This document shows, in pieces, positions 50,211-60,025 of a stretch of DNA of 64,000 nucleotides. Source of the DNA: Pseudaquidulcibacter sp041917055 (GTDB lineage: Bacteria; Pseudomonadota; Alphaproteobacteria; Caulobacterales; Aquidulcibacteraceae); the NCBI GenBank assembly GCA_041917055.1, contig JAYRYJ010000005.1, forward strand, positions 62,001 to 126,000. The letters run 5' to 3'. Below the pieces are notes generated by a model, which ran no database searches, was not told where the DNA came from, and saw only the letters and a list, made by a program, of their open reading frames with translations. Every line of letters starts with the position of its first letter. The first letter of the stretch is position 1. The position numbers were made by a program, and so were the translations under genes.

Positions 50211-51125
50211 ATGAGCATCTCTTTCAAATCTGTCGCAATGGTTACAACTGCCCTTGTCTTGACATCAGGCGCGGCCTTAGCTGACAATTGTTGCGGTTCA
50301 GGCAGCTTTAACGGCGGCATCACCAATATTCCGGTGGTTACAGGCGGCACAGGCACACCAGGCTGCTGCGGCACTGTCGGTTCGCAGATTGTTGCAGTTC
50401 CCGGAGTTTATGTCCCGTCTTACAATGTCGGCGTAAATGTCGGCGGCACAACAATCGGCAGCACAAATATTTCGGTTGGTGGAAATACATTAATTCAAAA
50501 TGGTGGCGGCTCTTATTATGGTGGCGGCACATCAGGCGGCGTTATGTATATGGGCGGCGGCGGCGGAACCTATATGGCCCCTGCACCTGTCTATTCCGGT
50601 ATGATCGAAGGTTTGGCCGTCGATGGCGGAATGCAGCAACAGGCAGCAGTTGTAAAACAAGTCATGGAAACCAAAACCATCACTGAAGTCTTGCCTATTC
50701 GTGCAGTTTGCATGGATGACAAAGGAATTCCACACCCTGCGTCACGCCTTGATGCCGAAGAAAAAGTTGCACCTGAATATAATGGTGAAGTTTATCGCTG
50801 TATGGCAGGCACTCACATGGTTGTAACTGTCGGTCGCATGGTTGATGGCAAAGCGGTGTTTGACGGCGGAAAATCCTTGGAATGCCAAAAAGGTCAGGCC
50901 CTAGCTTATAATGTCGGCAATATGATTTGCGTTGCGCAAAAAGCCGAAAAAGATTGCAATGAGCGTTCATTGCTTCGTCGCTTTGGCCCTGGCATCAAAT
51001 ATCTATTGGTTACTCGCACAGAACAATTCGCAACTCAAAAAACTGTTCAAGAAGCGCAATCCCAAGCAATGGTTTTCAAATCTTCTATGTGGGTTGACGG
51101 CGGCGTAGGCCAAGGCGTTTATTAA
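50211..51125 (+). CDS. Secreted glycine-rich cysteine-containing protein, unknown
   Basis: 304 residues with signal peptide (MSISFKSVAMVTTALVLTSG, cleaved after ALAD). The mature N-terminal half is Gly/Ser/Thr/Val-rich with CC pairs (NCCGSGSF, GCCGTVG) and low-complexity GGG runs. The C-terminal half from about residue 150 (KQVMETKTITEVLPIRAVCM) is a distinct folded region with four cysteines. Expression depends on the sigma-54 promoter at 50162. This layout suits an envelope or surface-structure protein (stalk, holdfast, flagellum), but no family is recognised. Confidence 0.65.
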   Translation: MSISFKSVAMVTTALVLTSGAALADNCCGSGSFNGGITNIPVVTGGTGTPGCCGTVGSQIVAVPGVYVPSYNVGVNVGGTTIGSTNISVGGNTLIQNGGGSYYGGGTSGGVMYMGGGGGTYMAPAPVYSGMIEGLAVDGGMQQQAAVVKQVMETKTITEVLPIRAVCMDDKGIPHPASRLDAEEKVAPEYNGEVYRCMAGTHMVVTVGRMVDGKAVFDGGKSLECQKGQALAYNVGNMICVAQKAEKDCNERSLLRRFGPGIKYLLVTRTEQFATQKTVQEAQSQAMVFKSSMWVDGGVGQGVY

Positions 51126-51149
51126 TCGCCTTTCAAACAGAAATAAACA

Positions 51150-51176
51150 GGCCGCAGTTAATTCTGCGGCCTTTTC
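51150..51176. terminator. Bidirectional terminator between the secreted-protein gene and rmuC
   Basis: GGCCGCAG-TTAATT-CTGCGGCC followed by TTTTCT. Confidence 0.85.
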
Positions 51177-52531
51177 TATTCTTGCTCGGAAGAAGTAATT
51201 TGTAAAATATCGTCGCTTAGGTTTGGAAGCTCAACGCTTTCAACGTCACGCAATTTGCGTTCAATAGCGCGCGTGCGTTTTCCAGCTAAATCGACCGTAT
51301 TTTGCGCAGTTTCCAGTTGCTTTTTAAGTTTGTCCCAAACTTCACCATATTTTCCGAATTCAGCTTTGGCAGCACCAAGAATTTGCCAAACTTCTGACGA
51401 ACGTTTTTCAATTGCCAAAGTCCGAAATCCCATTTGTAGTGATGATAAGGTGGCGGCAAGCGTGGTTGGGCCAGTCACCATTATGCGAAACTCAGATTGC
51501 AAGGATTGGGTAAATCCGGGCTTTCGCACGGTTTCAGCAAAAAGCCCCTCGGTCGGGAGATACATGATTGCGAAATCAGTTGTGTGCGGGACGCAAATGT
51601 ATTTTTCGGAAATAGTTTTGGCCTGTAATTTGATGGCGCGTTCCAATGCGGCCTCGGCTTTATCAATGTCTTCAGGTGTGCCAGTGTCTTGGGCGGTCAA
51701 AAGGCGTTCATAATCCTCTTGTGGGAATTTGGCATCAATTGGCAAAAAGCAGGGAATATCGTCGAATTTGCCCGGCAATTTAATCGCGAACTCGACAATT
51801 GTATTTTTCTCAGGATTTACGCGCGCGTTTTTCTCATATTGATCCGGTGTCAACATGTCGGACAATAGCATATCCAATTGCACTTCGCCCCAAGTGCCGC
51901 GGCTTTTGACATTGGTTAGGACTTTTTTCAAATCACCAACCCCGGTCGCGAGGTTTTGCATTTCGCCCAAGCCTTTATGGACAATTTCAAGCCTGTCTGA
52001 AACCAATTTGAAACTTTCACCTAATCTTTGCTCCAAAGTGCCTTGTAGTTTTTCTTCAACAGTGGCGCGCATTTTTTCTAATTTGTCTTCATTTTCTTTG
52101 CGCAGTGATTCCAACTGATTGGTAAGGGTTTCGCGAATGGCCTCACCACGTTTTTCATTTATCTCTAAAAGGTCTTTGATGGTTTGATTTATGTCGCCCA
52201 AGGCACGCGCTTGGGAAATTGCGAAAGTTTCCAATGCGCCTTTCTGCGAATTTTCCAATTTCTCACGACCGTCATGGTTTTCTTGACGAAAACTGGTGAA
52301 ATTCTGAGTTAAATCATTGCGGAGATTTATCGAATTATCGCCAAGATTCTGAAAATTATGGCGAAGTCCCGATTCAATAAGGGCAAATTGCTTGGCAATC
52401 TCACTTTCCAAATGCGTCGTATGGGCGCGGTTTTTATTGGCAGTCTGCATAGCCAAAAACGCCAAAACAGCGGCGATAAATGTCATAAAAGTAATGGCAA
52501 TCAGTAAATAAAGCGCGGTTTCACTATTCAT
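51176..52531 (-). CDS. rmuC: DNA recombination protein RmuC
   Basis: 451 residues. N-terminal membrane helix, long coiled coil (about residues 30-190) and the RmuC nuclease-like domain: GVGDLKKVLTNVKSRGTWGE then PLDAKFP-like FLPIDAKFPQEDYERLL and DFAIMYLPTEGLFAE. Limits recombination between inverted repeats. Convergent with the glycine-rich protein gene. Confidence 0.93.
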   Translation of the reverse strand: MNSETALYLLIAITFMTFIAAVLAFLAMQTANKNRAHTTHLESEIAKQFALIESGLRHNFQNLGDNSINLRNDLTQNFTSFRQENHDGREKLENSQKGALETFAISQARALGDINQTIKDLLEINEKRGEAIRETLTNQLESLRKENEDKLEKMRATVEEKLQGTLEQRLGESFKLVSDRLEIVHKGLGEMQNLATGVGDLKKVLTNVKSRGTWGEVQLDMLLSDMLTPDQYEKNARVNPEKNTIVEFAIKLPGKFDDIPCFLPIDAKFPQEDYERLLTAQDTGTPEDIDKAEAALERAIKLQAKTISEKYICVPHTTDFAIMYLPTEGLFAETVRKPGFTQSLQSEFRIMVTGPTTLAATLSSLQMGFRTLAIEKRSSEVWQILGAAKAEFGKYGEVWDKLKKQLETAQNTVDLAGKRTRAIERKLRDVESVELPNLSDDILQITSSEQE

Positions 52532-52679
52532 TTCTTTATCTTAACCGATTCGTGCGTCAAAATCGGGCGTTGACACAAAATGACGGCTTTTATTTTCCCG
52601 AAATCGTGATACTTTGGTTCGTCGATTTTCGACAAAATAGTTTCATACCGAGGGTATATGACAGAGATTGTATTTTCCT

Positions 52680-52740
52680 GATAATCGCAAATTTTCCGCG
52701 ATTATCCTGAACTAAATGCCGCGCCCAATGCACTGGGCGC
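52680..52740. repeat. Two perfect hairpins upstream of yjhX
   Basis: GATAATCGC / GCGATTATC (52680-52706) and GCGCCCA / TGGGCGC (52721-52740), just before the yjhX start. Possibly the operator and a terminator-like element. The rest of 52532-52679 shows nothing. Confidence 0.4.
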
Positions 52741-52772
52741 CTGATTGTGTTTATTTTCAATACGGAAAAACA

Positions 52773-53030
52773 ATGAATATCTCAAAATTTGAACAAAGAA
52801 CTTTGCATGTGCTTGCAAAAGGTGGGCGCATCGAATTTGAACGTGCCGAAAACGGAAAAATTACATCAATTCTATGTAAAACCCGCGAAGGACACGTTTT
52901 GTCCGATTGCGATCTATTAGTTTTCAATAAATTGAAACAAAAAGGTCTGATAATTTCAAAGAACGGAAAACCATATCGAATAAATCGTGCCGGACTTTAA
53001 AGTGTACGCGCGCAATTGGATAATAGATAA
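52773..53030 (+). pseudogene. yjhX: YjhX-family toxin interrupted by an in-frame TAA
   Basis: The reading frame MNISKFEQRTLHVLAKGGRI ... NGKPYRINRAGL matches YjhX proteins, then stops at TAA 52998-53000. Directly after the stop, in the same frame, the DNA encodes SVRAQLDNR followed by TAA (53001-53030), exactly the conserved C-terminal ending of this family (KVRAQLDNR in E. coli YjhX). So a single stop codon has replaced one residue. The annotated 75-residue product (52773-53000) lacks the C-terminal nine residues; the intact 85-residue frame would end at 53030. Either a recent inactivation, a sequencing error, or stop read-through. Confidence 0.8.
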
Positions 53031-53062
53031 TCGTGTTTACGGTCAGGGTGTTAGATGAAAGC

Positions 53063-53074
53063 GTCCTGACCCTA
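53063..53074. repeat. Solo copy of the element end motif near the lrp stop
   Basis: On the minus strand TAGGGTCAGGAC, identical to part of the 11636 element end. Its TAG is the lrp stop codon. With GGTCAGG at 53041 it also forms a CCTGACC / GGTCAGG hairpin between yjhX and lrp. Confidence 0.5.
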
Positions 53075-53566
53075 ATTGCGTCGCGTATTATATTTTGAAT
53101 GTTGCAATGGTATCGCGCTGGTGCGCTTGGAGACATTTATTACAATTCGCGACTGGACGTCGGACACAAGACCAATTCCCAATAATTTATCGCGCAGAAA
53201 TGAATCATAGGCATGCATATCGGAGGTTACAATGCGAACCATATAATCAACTGCGCCAGTGACAGTGGCGCAATCGACAACTTCGGGCCAGGTTTTGCAC
53301 GCATTTTCAAATTTTTCGAGGTTTTCGCGGTTTGGCAAAGATAATTTAACGCTTGCCATAACTTCAAAATCGAGACCCAATGCTTCGCGGTTTAATAAGG
53401 TTACACGCCGTGAAATAATGTCAATTTCTTCAAGCCTTTTGATGCGCCGCCAACAAGGGGAGGATGAAAGACCAATTCTATCGGCAATTTCTGCGACTGA
53501 AAGGGCAGCATCTTCTTGAATAAGTTCAAGGATACGAAAATCAATGGAATCAAGTTCTATGGTCAT
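53072..53566 (-). CDS. Lrp/AsnC family transcriptional regulator
   Basis: 164 residues. N-terminal winged helix: IDFRILELIQEDAALSVAEI then IADRIGLSSSPCWRRIKRLE (about residues 6-45). C-terminal RAM domain with effector loop: ATVTGAVDYMVRIVTSDM. Divergent from the giant oxidoreductase gene, a conserved partnership in which the Lrp-type protein senses an amino acid and controls it. The stop codon is derived from a copy of the dispersed repeat motif. Confidence 0.9.
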   Translation of the reverse strand: MTIELDSIDFRILELIQEDAALSVAEIADRIGLSSSPCWRRIKRLEEIDIISRRVTLLNREALGLDFEVMASVKLSLPNRENLEKFENACKTWPEVVDCATVTGAVDYMVRIVTSDMHAYDSFLRDKLLGIGLVSDVQSRIVINVSKRTSAIPLQHSKYNTRRN

Positions 53567-53805
53567 TAATGCCCCCGCAAGCGAAATCAAGGGTTAAAAA
53601 TTGCGCATCTTTATCGATACAGGGAATAACGTTGCGTGTCAAATGCAATTTGAGCAAAAAATAGATAAGTTATTTTTCGGGAAAGATGCCAATATCATTT
53701 TGATTGAGGCTAATCCAAAATCCTTGCTTTCACAATAAAAACATAAAATATGTGAATGTCAAACAAACTTTTGGATTAGAGCAAACGCCAAAGGGAAAAA
53801 CGTCG

Positions 53806-56800
53806 ATGCAGCATATTGAAGTAAGCCTAGAGGATAAATATGTCCTAAACTCCGGCAAGGTGTTTATCACGGGTATTCAGGCCTTGGTGCGTTTGCCTTT
53901 GGAGCAGGCCTTACGCGACAAAATGTCGGGTTTGAACACTGCGGGCTTTATTTCAGGCTATCGCGGTTCGCCATTGGGCGGCTATGATATGCAACTTCTG
54001 GCGGCCTCAAAATATCTCAAAGAAAAAAATATTCATTTCTGGTCTGGGTTGAATGAGGATTTAGGCGCTACGGCGGTTTGGGGTTCGCAACAATTGGGCC
54101 TATTTGATGGTGCCCAATACGATGGCGTTTTCGGCCTTTGGTATGGCAAAGCACCGGGTGTTGATAGAACGGGTGACGTTTTTAAGCACGCAAATTTTGC
54201 CGGAACTTCAAAATTTGGCGGTGCATTGGCGATTGCGGGTGATGACCATAATTGCAAATCTTCGACCTTGCCGAGTCAATCTGAATTTGCCTTTATTGAC
54301 GCCGAAATTCCGGTTCTTTCGCCTGCAAATATTCAAGAAGTTCTTGATTACGGCCTTTATGGCATTGCTATGTCGCGTTTTTGCGGTTCATGGGTCGCAC
54401 TAATTGCCACTGCAGACACCATGGATTCGGGAACGGTAATCAAAACCGATTTAGACAGAATTGAAATCAAAACACCGACGGAATTTGAAATGCCCGATGG
54501 TGGTCTATCTTTACGCCGTGGTGACGAGCCAATGGCGAAAGAAGCGCGTCTTAGACATTATAAATTGCCAGCCGCATTGGAATTTGTGCGCGCAAATGGC
54601 CTTAACCGCATTGTCACCGAGGCCAATGAAAAGAAGCTCGGCATTATTGCATCAGGTCAAGCATATAATGATTTGCTCGAAGCCCTTGATTATATGGCTA
54701 TTGATGAGAATGGCGCGAAAGAATTGGGCGTTTCCATTTTAAAAATCGCCATGCCTTGGCCTCTGGACGCTGAAATCGTCAAGAAATTTGCAAAAGGTCA
54801 TAAAAACCTATTGGTTGTCGAACACAAACGCCCATTGATGGAAGGTCAAATCAAAGCCATTCTTTATGATTTGAAAGATAATGAACGCCCATGTGTTTGC
54901 GGCAAAAAAGATTGTAATGGTAATCCGTTATTAAGCGATGTAGCGACTTTGCAAATCCATGAAATTGGCACCGCAATCGCCAATCTTTTGGGTCAAAATA
55001 CTAAAACCAAAAACGCATTGATGGCATTATCGCGCGCCTCTGATTGCTTACAAAATGCGCATTTGCTTGAAGGCGATTCGCAAAGAAAGCCGCATTTTTG
55101 CTCGGGCTGCCCACATAATACTTCAACTGTTGTTCCCGATGGTTCGCGGGCATTGGCGGGAATCGGTTGCCATTATATGGCAAATTTCATGGCGGATCGT
55201 GCAACCGATATGACGTCACACATGGGCGGGGAGGGGATTGTTTGGGTCGGCCAAGCGCCATTCACTAAAGAAAACCATGTTTTCGCCAATTTAGGTGACG
55301 GCACTTATTCGCATTCCGGTTCACTTGCCATTCGTGCCGCTGTTACTGCTGGCGTCAATATCACTTATAAACTTTTATATAATGATGCGGTCGCCATGAC
55401 TGGGGGGCAACATACCGAAAGTGGGCAAAGTGTCCCACAAATCGCCAAACAATTATTAGGTGAAGGTGTCGCCAAAGTTGTAGTAGTCACTGACGATATT
55501 GAAAAATACAATCACACCAAACTTGAGCATAGCGTTGCTGTTTATGACCGAAAAGACCTTGGTTTCGTACAAAATATGTTGAAAGAAACAAAAGGTGTGA
55601 CGGTTCTCATATACGAACAAATGTGTGCCACCGAAAAACGCCGCCGTATCAAACGCAAATTGATGGAGGCCAAAAACACGCGCGTTTTCATTAATCCCGA
55701 CGTTTGCGAAGGTTGCGGCGATTGTTCAAAACAATCTAATTGCCTTTCTATCCACCCAATCGAAACCGATTTAGGCACAAAGCGTGAAATTGACCAATCA
55801 AGTTGTAACCAAGATACTCGTTGCATTGACGGCTTCTGTCCATCTTTTGTCACTATCGAAGGCGCAATTAATGCGAAACGCGTTAAGCCGCGCCCTGAAT
55901 TTGATGCCACCCTTTTGCCTTTGCCGCAAATGGCGACGATTGAAAAACCTTATTCTATTCTGTTTATGGGCGTTGGCGGCACGGGTGTTACCACGGTTTC
56001 AGCAATAATCGGTATGGCGGCGCATATTGATGGCAATAATGCAACCACGCTTGATATGACCGGCCTCGCACAAAAAGGTGGGCAGGTTTTGTCCCATATT
56101 CGCATTGCCCGTGGTTCGACTCGCATTTATGCCGGACGTATTCCCATTGCCAAAACCAATGCCGCAATTGTCGGTGATTTGATTGTCGCAACCAATCTTG
56201 ATGCTTTAAAACTTGTTTCCAAAGACACGACAAAAGCAGTAGCGAATTGGGACATCGCCCCAACTTCGGAATTCATTTATGAGCGTAATCGCAAATATCA
56301 ATCTGTCCCGAAAATCGAACTTTTCGGCAAGGCCGTCAAAGATATTGAAAGCATAAATGCCGAGGCCATTGCCAATGAATATCTTTATGATGCGATGTTT
56401 TCGAACATGGTTCTACTTGGCTATGCATGGCAAAAAGGCCTTGTGCCAATTTCATTGCGCGCGCTTTATCGTGCCATAAAACTTAATCAAGCGGCGGTTA
56501 ATGACAATATGCTTGCTTTTGATTTGGGCCGTATAGCAGCCCACGACCCCGATAGATTAAAACAATTAGTGCCACCAAGAAAAGCGCCCGAAAAGAAAAG
56601 CCTTGACGAATTAATTGCCCATAGAAGCGATTTCTTGAAAGCCTATCAAGGCAAAGGCCTGGCGCGTAAATTTGAGAATTTAGTGGATGGCATTCGAGCA
56701 ATTGAAAAATCGCGCTTGGGAAGTGAAGAATTGACATATGCAATGGCCGAAAATCTTTTCAAATTAATGGCATATAAAGACGAATATGAAGTGGCGCGGC

Positions 56801-57222
56801 TTTATTCAAACCAAGATTATTGGGCGAATTTAAAAGACACTTTGACCGGTGATATGAAAGTGTCTCTATGGCTCGCGCCGCCATTATTCGCGAAAAAAGA
56901 TCGCCATACTGGCTTACCGATTAAATCGAAATATGGCGCTTGGATTTTTGGCGCATTGGGAATTATGAAAAATTTCAAATTCCTTCGCGGCACATTCCTT
57001 GACCCATTTGGCGGCAATGCGGAACGCAAAACCGAAAGAAAGCTGATTAAACAATATATCGCTGATTTTGAAACAATTTCAGAAAAACTAAATGCCGAAA
57101 ATTTCGAAACCGCCCTAAAACTCGCCCAATTACCCCAAGAAATTCGTGGCTACGGTCACGTCAAGGAAAAAGCGGTCGAAAAGGCAATGAAAGTGCGGGA
57201 TGTGCTTTTGGGCAAGATTTAA
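53806..57222 (+). CDS. Fused indolepyruvate:ferredoxin oxidoreductase
   Basis: 1138 residues from ATG 53806. Fuses thiamine-diphosphate-dependent alpha and gamma parts of 2-oxoacid oxidoreductases: FISGYRGSPLGGYDMQL at the N-terminus, GIGCHYMANFMADRATDMTS (TPP region), FANLGDGTYSHSG, then the four-cysteine iron-sulfur region INPDVCEGCGDCSKQ and CNQDTRCIDGFCPS (about residues 630-680), and the gamma domain GVGGTGVTTVSAIIGMAA. It oxidatively decarboxylates aryl or branched pyruvates from aromatic amino acid degradation, giving CoA thioesters and reduced ferredoxin. The long N-terminal extension of the upstream frame is unlikely. Regulated by the adjacent Lrp protein. Confidence 0.92.
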   Translation: MQHIEVSLEDKYVLNSGKVFITGIQALVRLPLEQALRDKMSGLNTAGFISGYRGSPLGGYDMQLLAASKYLKEKNIHFWSGLNEDLGATAVWGSQQLGLFDGAQYDGVFGLWYGKAPGVDRTGDVFKHANFAGTSKFGGALAIAGDDHNCKSSTLPSQSEFAFIDAEIPVLSPANIQEVLDYGLYGIAMSRFCGSWVALIATADTMDSGTVIKTDLDRIEIKTPTEFEMPDGGLSLRRGDEPMAKEARLRHYKLPAALEFVRANGLNRIVTEANEKKLGIIASGQAYNDLLEALDYMAIDENGAKELGVSILKIAMPWPLDAEIVKKFAKGHKNLLVVEHKRPLMEGQIKAILYDLKDNERPCVCGKKDCNGNPLLSDVATLQIHEIGTAIANLLGQNTKTKNALMALSRASDCLQNAHLLEGDSQRKPHFCSGCPHNTSTVVPDGSRALAGIGCHYMANFMADRATDMTSHMGGEGIVWVGQAPFTKENHVFANLGDGTYSHSGSLAIRAAVTAGVNITYKLLYNDAVAMTGGQHTESGQSVPQIAKQLLGEGVAKVVVVTDDIEKYNHTKLEHSVAVYDRKDLGFVQNMLKETKGVTVLIYEQMCATEKRRRIKRKLMEAKNTRVFINPDVCEGCGDCSKQSNCLSIHPIETDLGTKREIDQSSCNQDTRCIDGFCPSFVTIEGAINAKRVKPRPEFDATLLPLPQMATIEKPYSILFMGVGGTGVTTVSAIIGMAAHIDGNNATTLDMTGLAQKGGQVLSHIRIARGSTRIYAGRIPIAKTNAAIVGDLIVATNLDALKLVSKDTTKAVANWDIAPTSEFIYERNRKYQSVPKIELFGKAVKDIESINAEAIANEYLYDAMFSNMVLLGYAWQKGLVPISLRALYRAIKLNQAAVNDNMLAFDLGRIAAHDPDRLKQLVPPRKAPEKKSLDELIAHRSDFLKAYQGKGLARKFENLVDGIRAIEKSRLGSEELTYAMAENLFKLMAYKDEYEVARLYSNQDYWANLKDTLTGDMKVSLWLAPPLFAKKDRHTGLPIKSKYGAWIFGALGIMKNFKFLRGTFLDPFGGNAERKTERKLIKQYIADFETISEKLNAENFETALKLAQLPQEIRGYGHVKEKAVEKAMKVRDVLLGKI

Positions 57223-57435
57223 TCTTCAATTACCCTGAGGTGCGTGGCCCTAATTTAACTGCAGTTCTTAATCAACTGCCTATTTTCGGCAAGATTTGTG
57301 TTGAAATAAGTATTTTGAGAATATAATATCTTATTCAAGAATTTATTATTTCATTTTGGATATTGATGCTTTTTGCATATATCCAACTGAATTAAATGTC
57401 TCCATAAAGTAATTGAGTTTAGAGGTTTGAAAAGT

Positions 57436-58650
57436 ATGAGCAAAAAGCTTCAAATGGGATTTGTTGGCGTTTTAGTTGCTGCTGTCTTTTTGTTTATTAC
57501 AATTTCGGCGCAATTCGCGGCGCAGGCAAACACTAATCAAGCGTCAATGCCGAAACCTGTTGCGCCAAAAGCTCTTGAAGCCTCTGCGCCCACTTTGCCC
57601 ACAATTGCGCCGCGCGGCTATCGTATTGTCGCGGTGGGCGATATTATGATGGGAAGCGATTGGCCCAGTCCGTATTTTGATGATAGGGTGACCCCCGATG
57701 GCGATGCTGCGGCGGTTGTTGGCGAAAAAATCGCTGCATTATTCAAAAATAGCGATATTACTTTTGGCAATTATGAAGGCACAATCCATACCTATTCCCA
57801 AGGTGCGAAGTCGTGTTCTAATCCTGCTTTATGCTATGTTTTTCGTAGCCCAATTTTCCACGCCGCATATTTAGCAAAGGCGGGTTTTAACCTAATGTCG
57901 AACGCCAATAATCACGCACGCGATTTTGGTGAACCAGGCCGCGCACAGACATTTGCTAATTTGACAAAAGCGGGGATTGATGTTTCTGCAGCAGATCAAG
58001 ATGGAATGCGTTTCGCGGTTCGCACTTTGCCTGACGGAACCAAAGTGTCACTTGTGGCGTTTGGTCATAATCCCGGTCTAATGTCGGTGAATGATTTGGC
58101 GCGCGCGCGAACTTTGATACAACAAGCAAAGAAAATGGGGCATTTCACTATTGTTTCTTGCCACATTGGTGCAGAAGGGTCATCACGCACCCATATTACA
58201 CGCCAAGAGGAATTATTTGTCGGTGAAAATCGCGGCAATCCCTATGCCTTTGCCCATGCCGCAATCGATGCCGGTGGCGATATGGTTCTGTGCCACGGTC
58301 CTCACGTGCCACGCGCTATGGAAGTATATAAAGGCCGTTTAATCGCTTATAGCCTTGGGAATTTTTGGACTTTTGGTCGTTTTAATCTCGCGGGTGTTAG
58401 TGGCATGGCACCGATAATTGATGCGTGTGTTGATCCAAATGGTGCGCTTTTATCGGCCCGTATTATTTCTATGGTTCAAGAAAAGCCTGGTGGTCCACGT
58501 CCTGACCCTAATAATGGCGCGGCTAAATTGATCGCTCAATTAACTGAATCGGATGTGCCGGAGGCAAATCTTTCATTTACGCAAAATGGCGAAATTTCAT
58601 GGCCGGGGAAACCGAATGATGAGATGTCAAAAGCGCTTAAATGTAATTAA
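57436..58650 (+). CDS. CapA family protein
   Basis: 404 residues: N-terminal hydrophobic segment (LQMGFVGVLVAAVFLFITIS), a proline-rich stretch, then the CapA metallophosphatase-like core: VGDIMMGSDWP (about residue 74), NYEGTI, LMSNANNHARDFGEPG, IVSCHIGAEGS, MVLCHGPHVPRAMEVYKGRL and IAYSLGNFWTFG. CapA-like proteins act in poly-gamma-glutamate or other capsule export; the bacterial core is a hydrolase fold. ATG 57436 preferred over TTG 57427. Monocistronic. Confidence 0.88.
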   Translation: MSKKLQMGFVGVLVAAVFLFITISAQFAAQANTNQASMPKPVAPKALEASAPTLPTIAPRGYRIVAVGDIMMGSDWPSPYFDDRVTPDGDAAAVVGEKIAALFKNSDITFGNYEGTIHTYSQGAKSCSNPALCYVFRSPIFHAAYLAKAGFNLMSNANNHARDFGEPGRAQTFANLTKAGIDVSAADQDGMRFAVRTLPDGTKVSLVAFGHNPGLMSVNDLARARTLIQQAKKMGHFTIVSCHIGAEGSSRTHITRQEELFVGENRGNPYAFAHAAIDAGGDMVLCHGPHVPRAMEVYKGRLIAYSLGNFWTFGRFNLAGVSGMAPIIDACVDPNGALLSARIISMVQEKPGGPRPDPNNGAAKLIAQLTESDVPEANLSFTQNGEISWPGKPNDEMSKALKCN

Positions 58651-58669
58651 TCCAACTAAGGGAATTATT

Positions 58670-59935
58670 TTAAGCCACAAATGCTTTGGGCAAATTGCCC
58701 GTAGGCATTATGTTGGAATTTTTGAAACTTGCTTCTGATTTGTCTGCGCCTTCAAAATTCGCTCCAAGAAGATTTGCGCTTTCAAATGTCGAATAGCGTA
58801 AATCCGCACCTCTAAAATCCGAATTTTTCATTGCGCCATTTGGCAATTTAAGCGGCGATAGGTTGGCCTGCCTGAAATCGGCTTTCACCAATTTGGCGCG
58901 CGCGAAATTCGCGCCTCTTAAATCGGTTTTTACAAAACTTGCGCCGCGCAAATCGGCATTTTCGAAATTCGCGCCCTGCAATTCGCTTTCCATAAAAACT
59001 ATTCCGGTCGCGATTGAGTTTTTGGCACTAAAGGCGGTTAATTTTCTTTCTTTAAACTCAGAAGAAATGAGGCGTAGATCACTATCATCGAAATTAGTAG
59101 GTTCGCCGCTTTCACCCTCGCTTTTGCACCAGATTTGATGTTTATCGAGGGCTTTAATCATATCTTGCATATTCACGCCATGCGTGATTTCAACATTTAA
59201 GACCGCACCCCTAATTGCGTCTCCTTTGGGTCGCGATGAACCAAAGACCGTGCTGGTCAAAATTGCCTCGTGAAAAATTGCACCTTCAAGCATTGCGCCA
59301 TTCATATCGGCTCCCGCGAGATTTGCACCGGTGAAATCACAATTTTTCAATTGTGCTTTGGCAAACCCTGCGCCTTTCAAACTGGCGTGTTGAAAACTTG
59401 CGCCATAGGCAATAATACTGCCCATTCGCGAATTTTCCATATCCGCACCATTAAAATTGGTAAGATTGGCATCGGTTGGTCGCGCAGCATCGCCATATTT
59501 CAAAGTGGATTCTGCATTTGAGGATTGTGTAGTATTTTCTTCTCGTAAATCAGCACAGCGCAGATTTGCCATGCTCAAATCTGCACTTGCCAAGACACAG
59601 CCGCGCAAATCGCTTTTGGAAAGATTGGCGCGACTTAGGCTTGCACTTCGAAATATGCTGCAATTCAGCCGCGCCCGCTCGAGTTTGGAATTTGTCAAAT
59701 TTGCGCGCGAAAAATCACAATTCAATAATTCTGCATCGCTCAAATCGCGATTGGAAATATCAAGGCCAGTTAAATCGCAATGCCGCAATACAAGTTTTTT
59801 ACCATTTGGGCGCGCCTCTATAAAGCGCTTATGTTGCGCGATCATTTCGTCTAAAGCGACCTGGGTTATAACTGAAAGCTCATGCATGAATTGCAAGTCT
59901 ATCGCATTAAAGTGAAAATCTTCTGAATCTAACAA
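58670..59935 (-). CDS. Pentapeptide-repeat protein
   Basis: 421 residues. After a helical N-terminus (ITQVALDEMIAQHKRFIEAR), repeats of the A(D/N)LXX type occur in two arrays: about residues 50-130 (LSDAELLNCDFSRANLTNSK) and 155-235 plus 300-415 (GADLRYSTFESANLLGANFE). Right-handed quadrilateral beta-helix expected. Some family members protect gyrase; function here unknown. The central break near 260-290 separates two arrays. Confidence 0.9.
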   Translation of the reverse strand: MLDSEDFHFNAIDLQFMHELSVITQVALDEMIAQHKRFIEARPNGKKLVLRHCDLTGLDISNRDLSDAELLNCDFSRANLTNSKLERARLNCSIFRSASLSRANLSKSDLRGCVLASADLSMANLRCADLREENTTQSSNAESTLKYGDAARPTDANLTNFNGADMENSRMGSIIAYGASFQHASLKGAGFAKAQLKNCDFTGANLAGADMNGAMLEGAIFHEAILTSTVFGSSRPKGDAIRGAVLNVEITHGVNMQDMIKALDKHQIWCKSEGESGEPTNFDDSDLRLISSEFKERKLTAFSAKNSIATGIVFMESELQGANFENADLRGASFVKTDLRGANFARAKLVKADFRQANLSPLKLPNGAMKNSDFRGADLRYSTFESANLLGANFEGADKSEASFKNSNIMPTGNLPKAFVA

Positions 59936-60025
59936 TTAAAATTCGATATATGATTGAATTAGGGAAAATCGCACAAACAACCCTTGCCCTAAACGCAATC
60001 CTGGTCTAGATGCCTGTTTCCCAGT

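Noticed and set aside
52998..53000. Stop-codon reassignment as explanation for the interrupted toxins
   Set aside because: The two stops are different (TAA and TGA), and both codons end many normal genes in the window, so recoding of a single codon does not fit; mutation or error is simpler.
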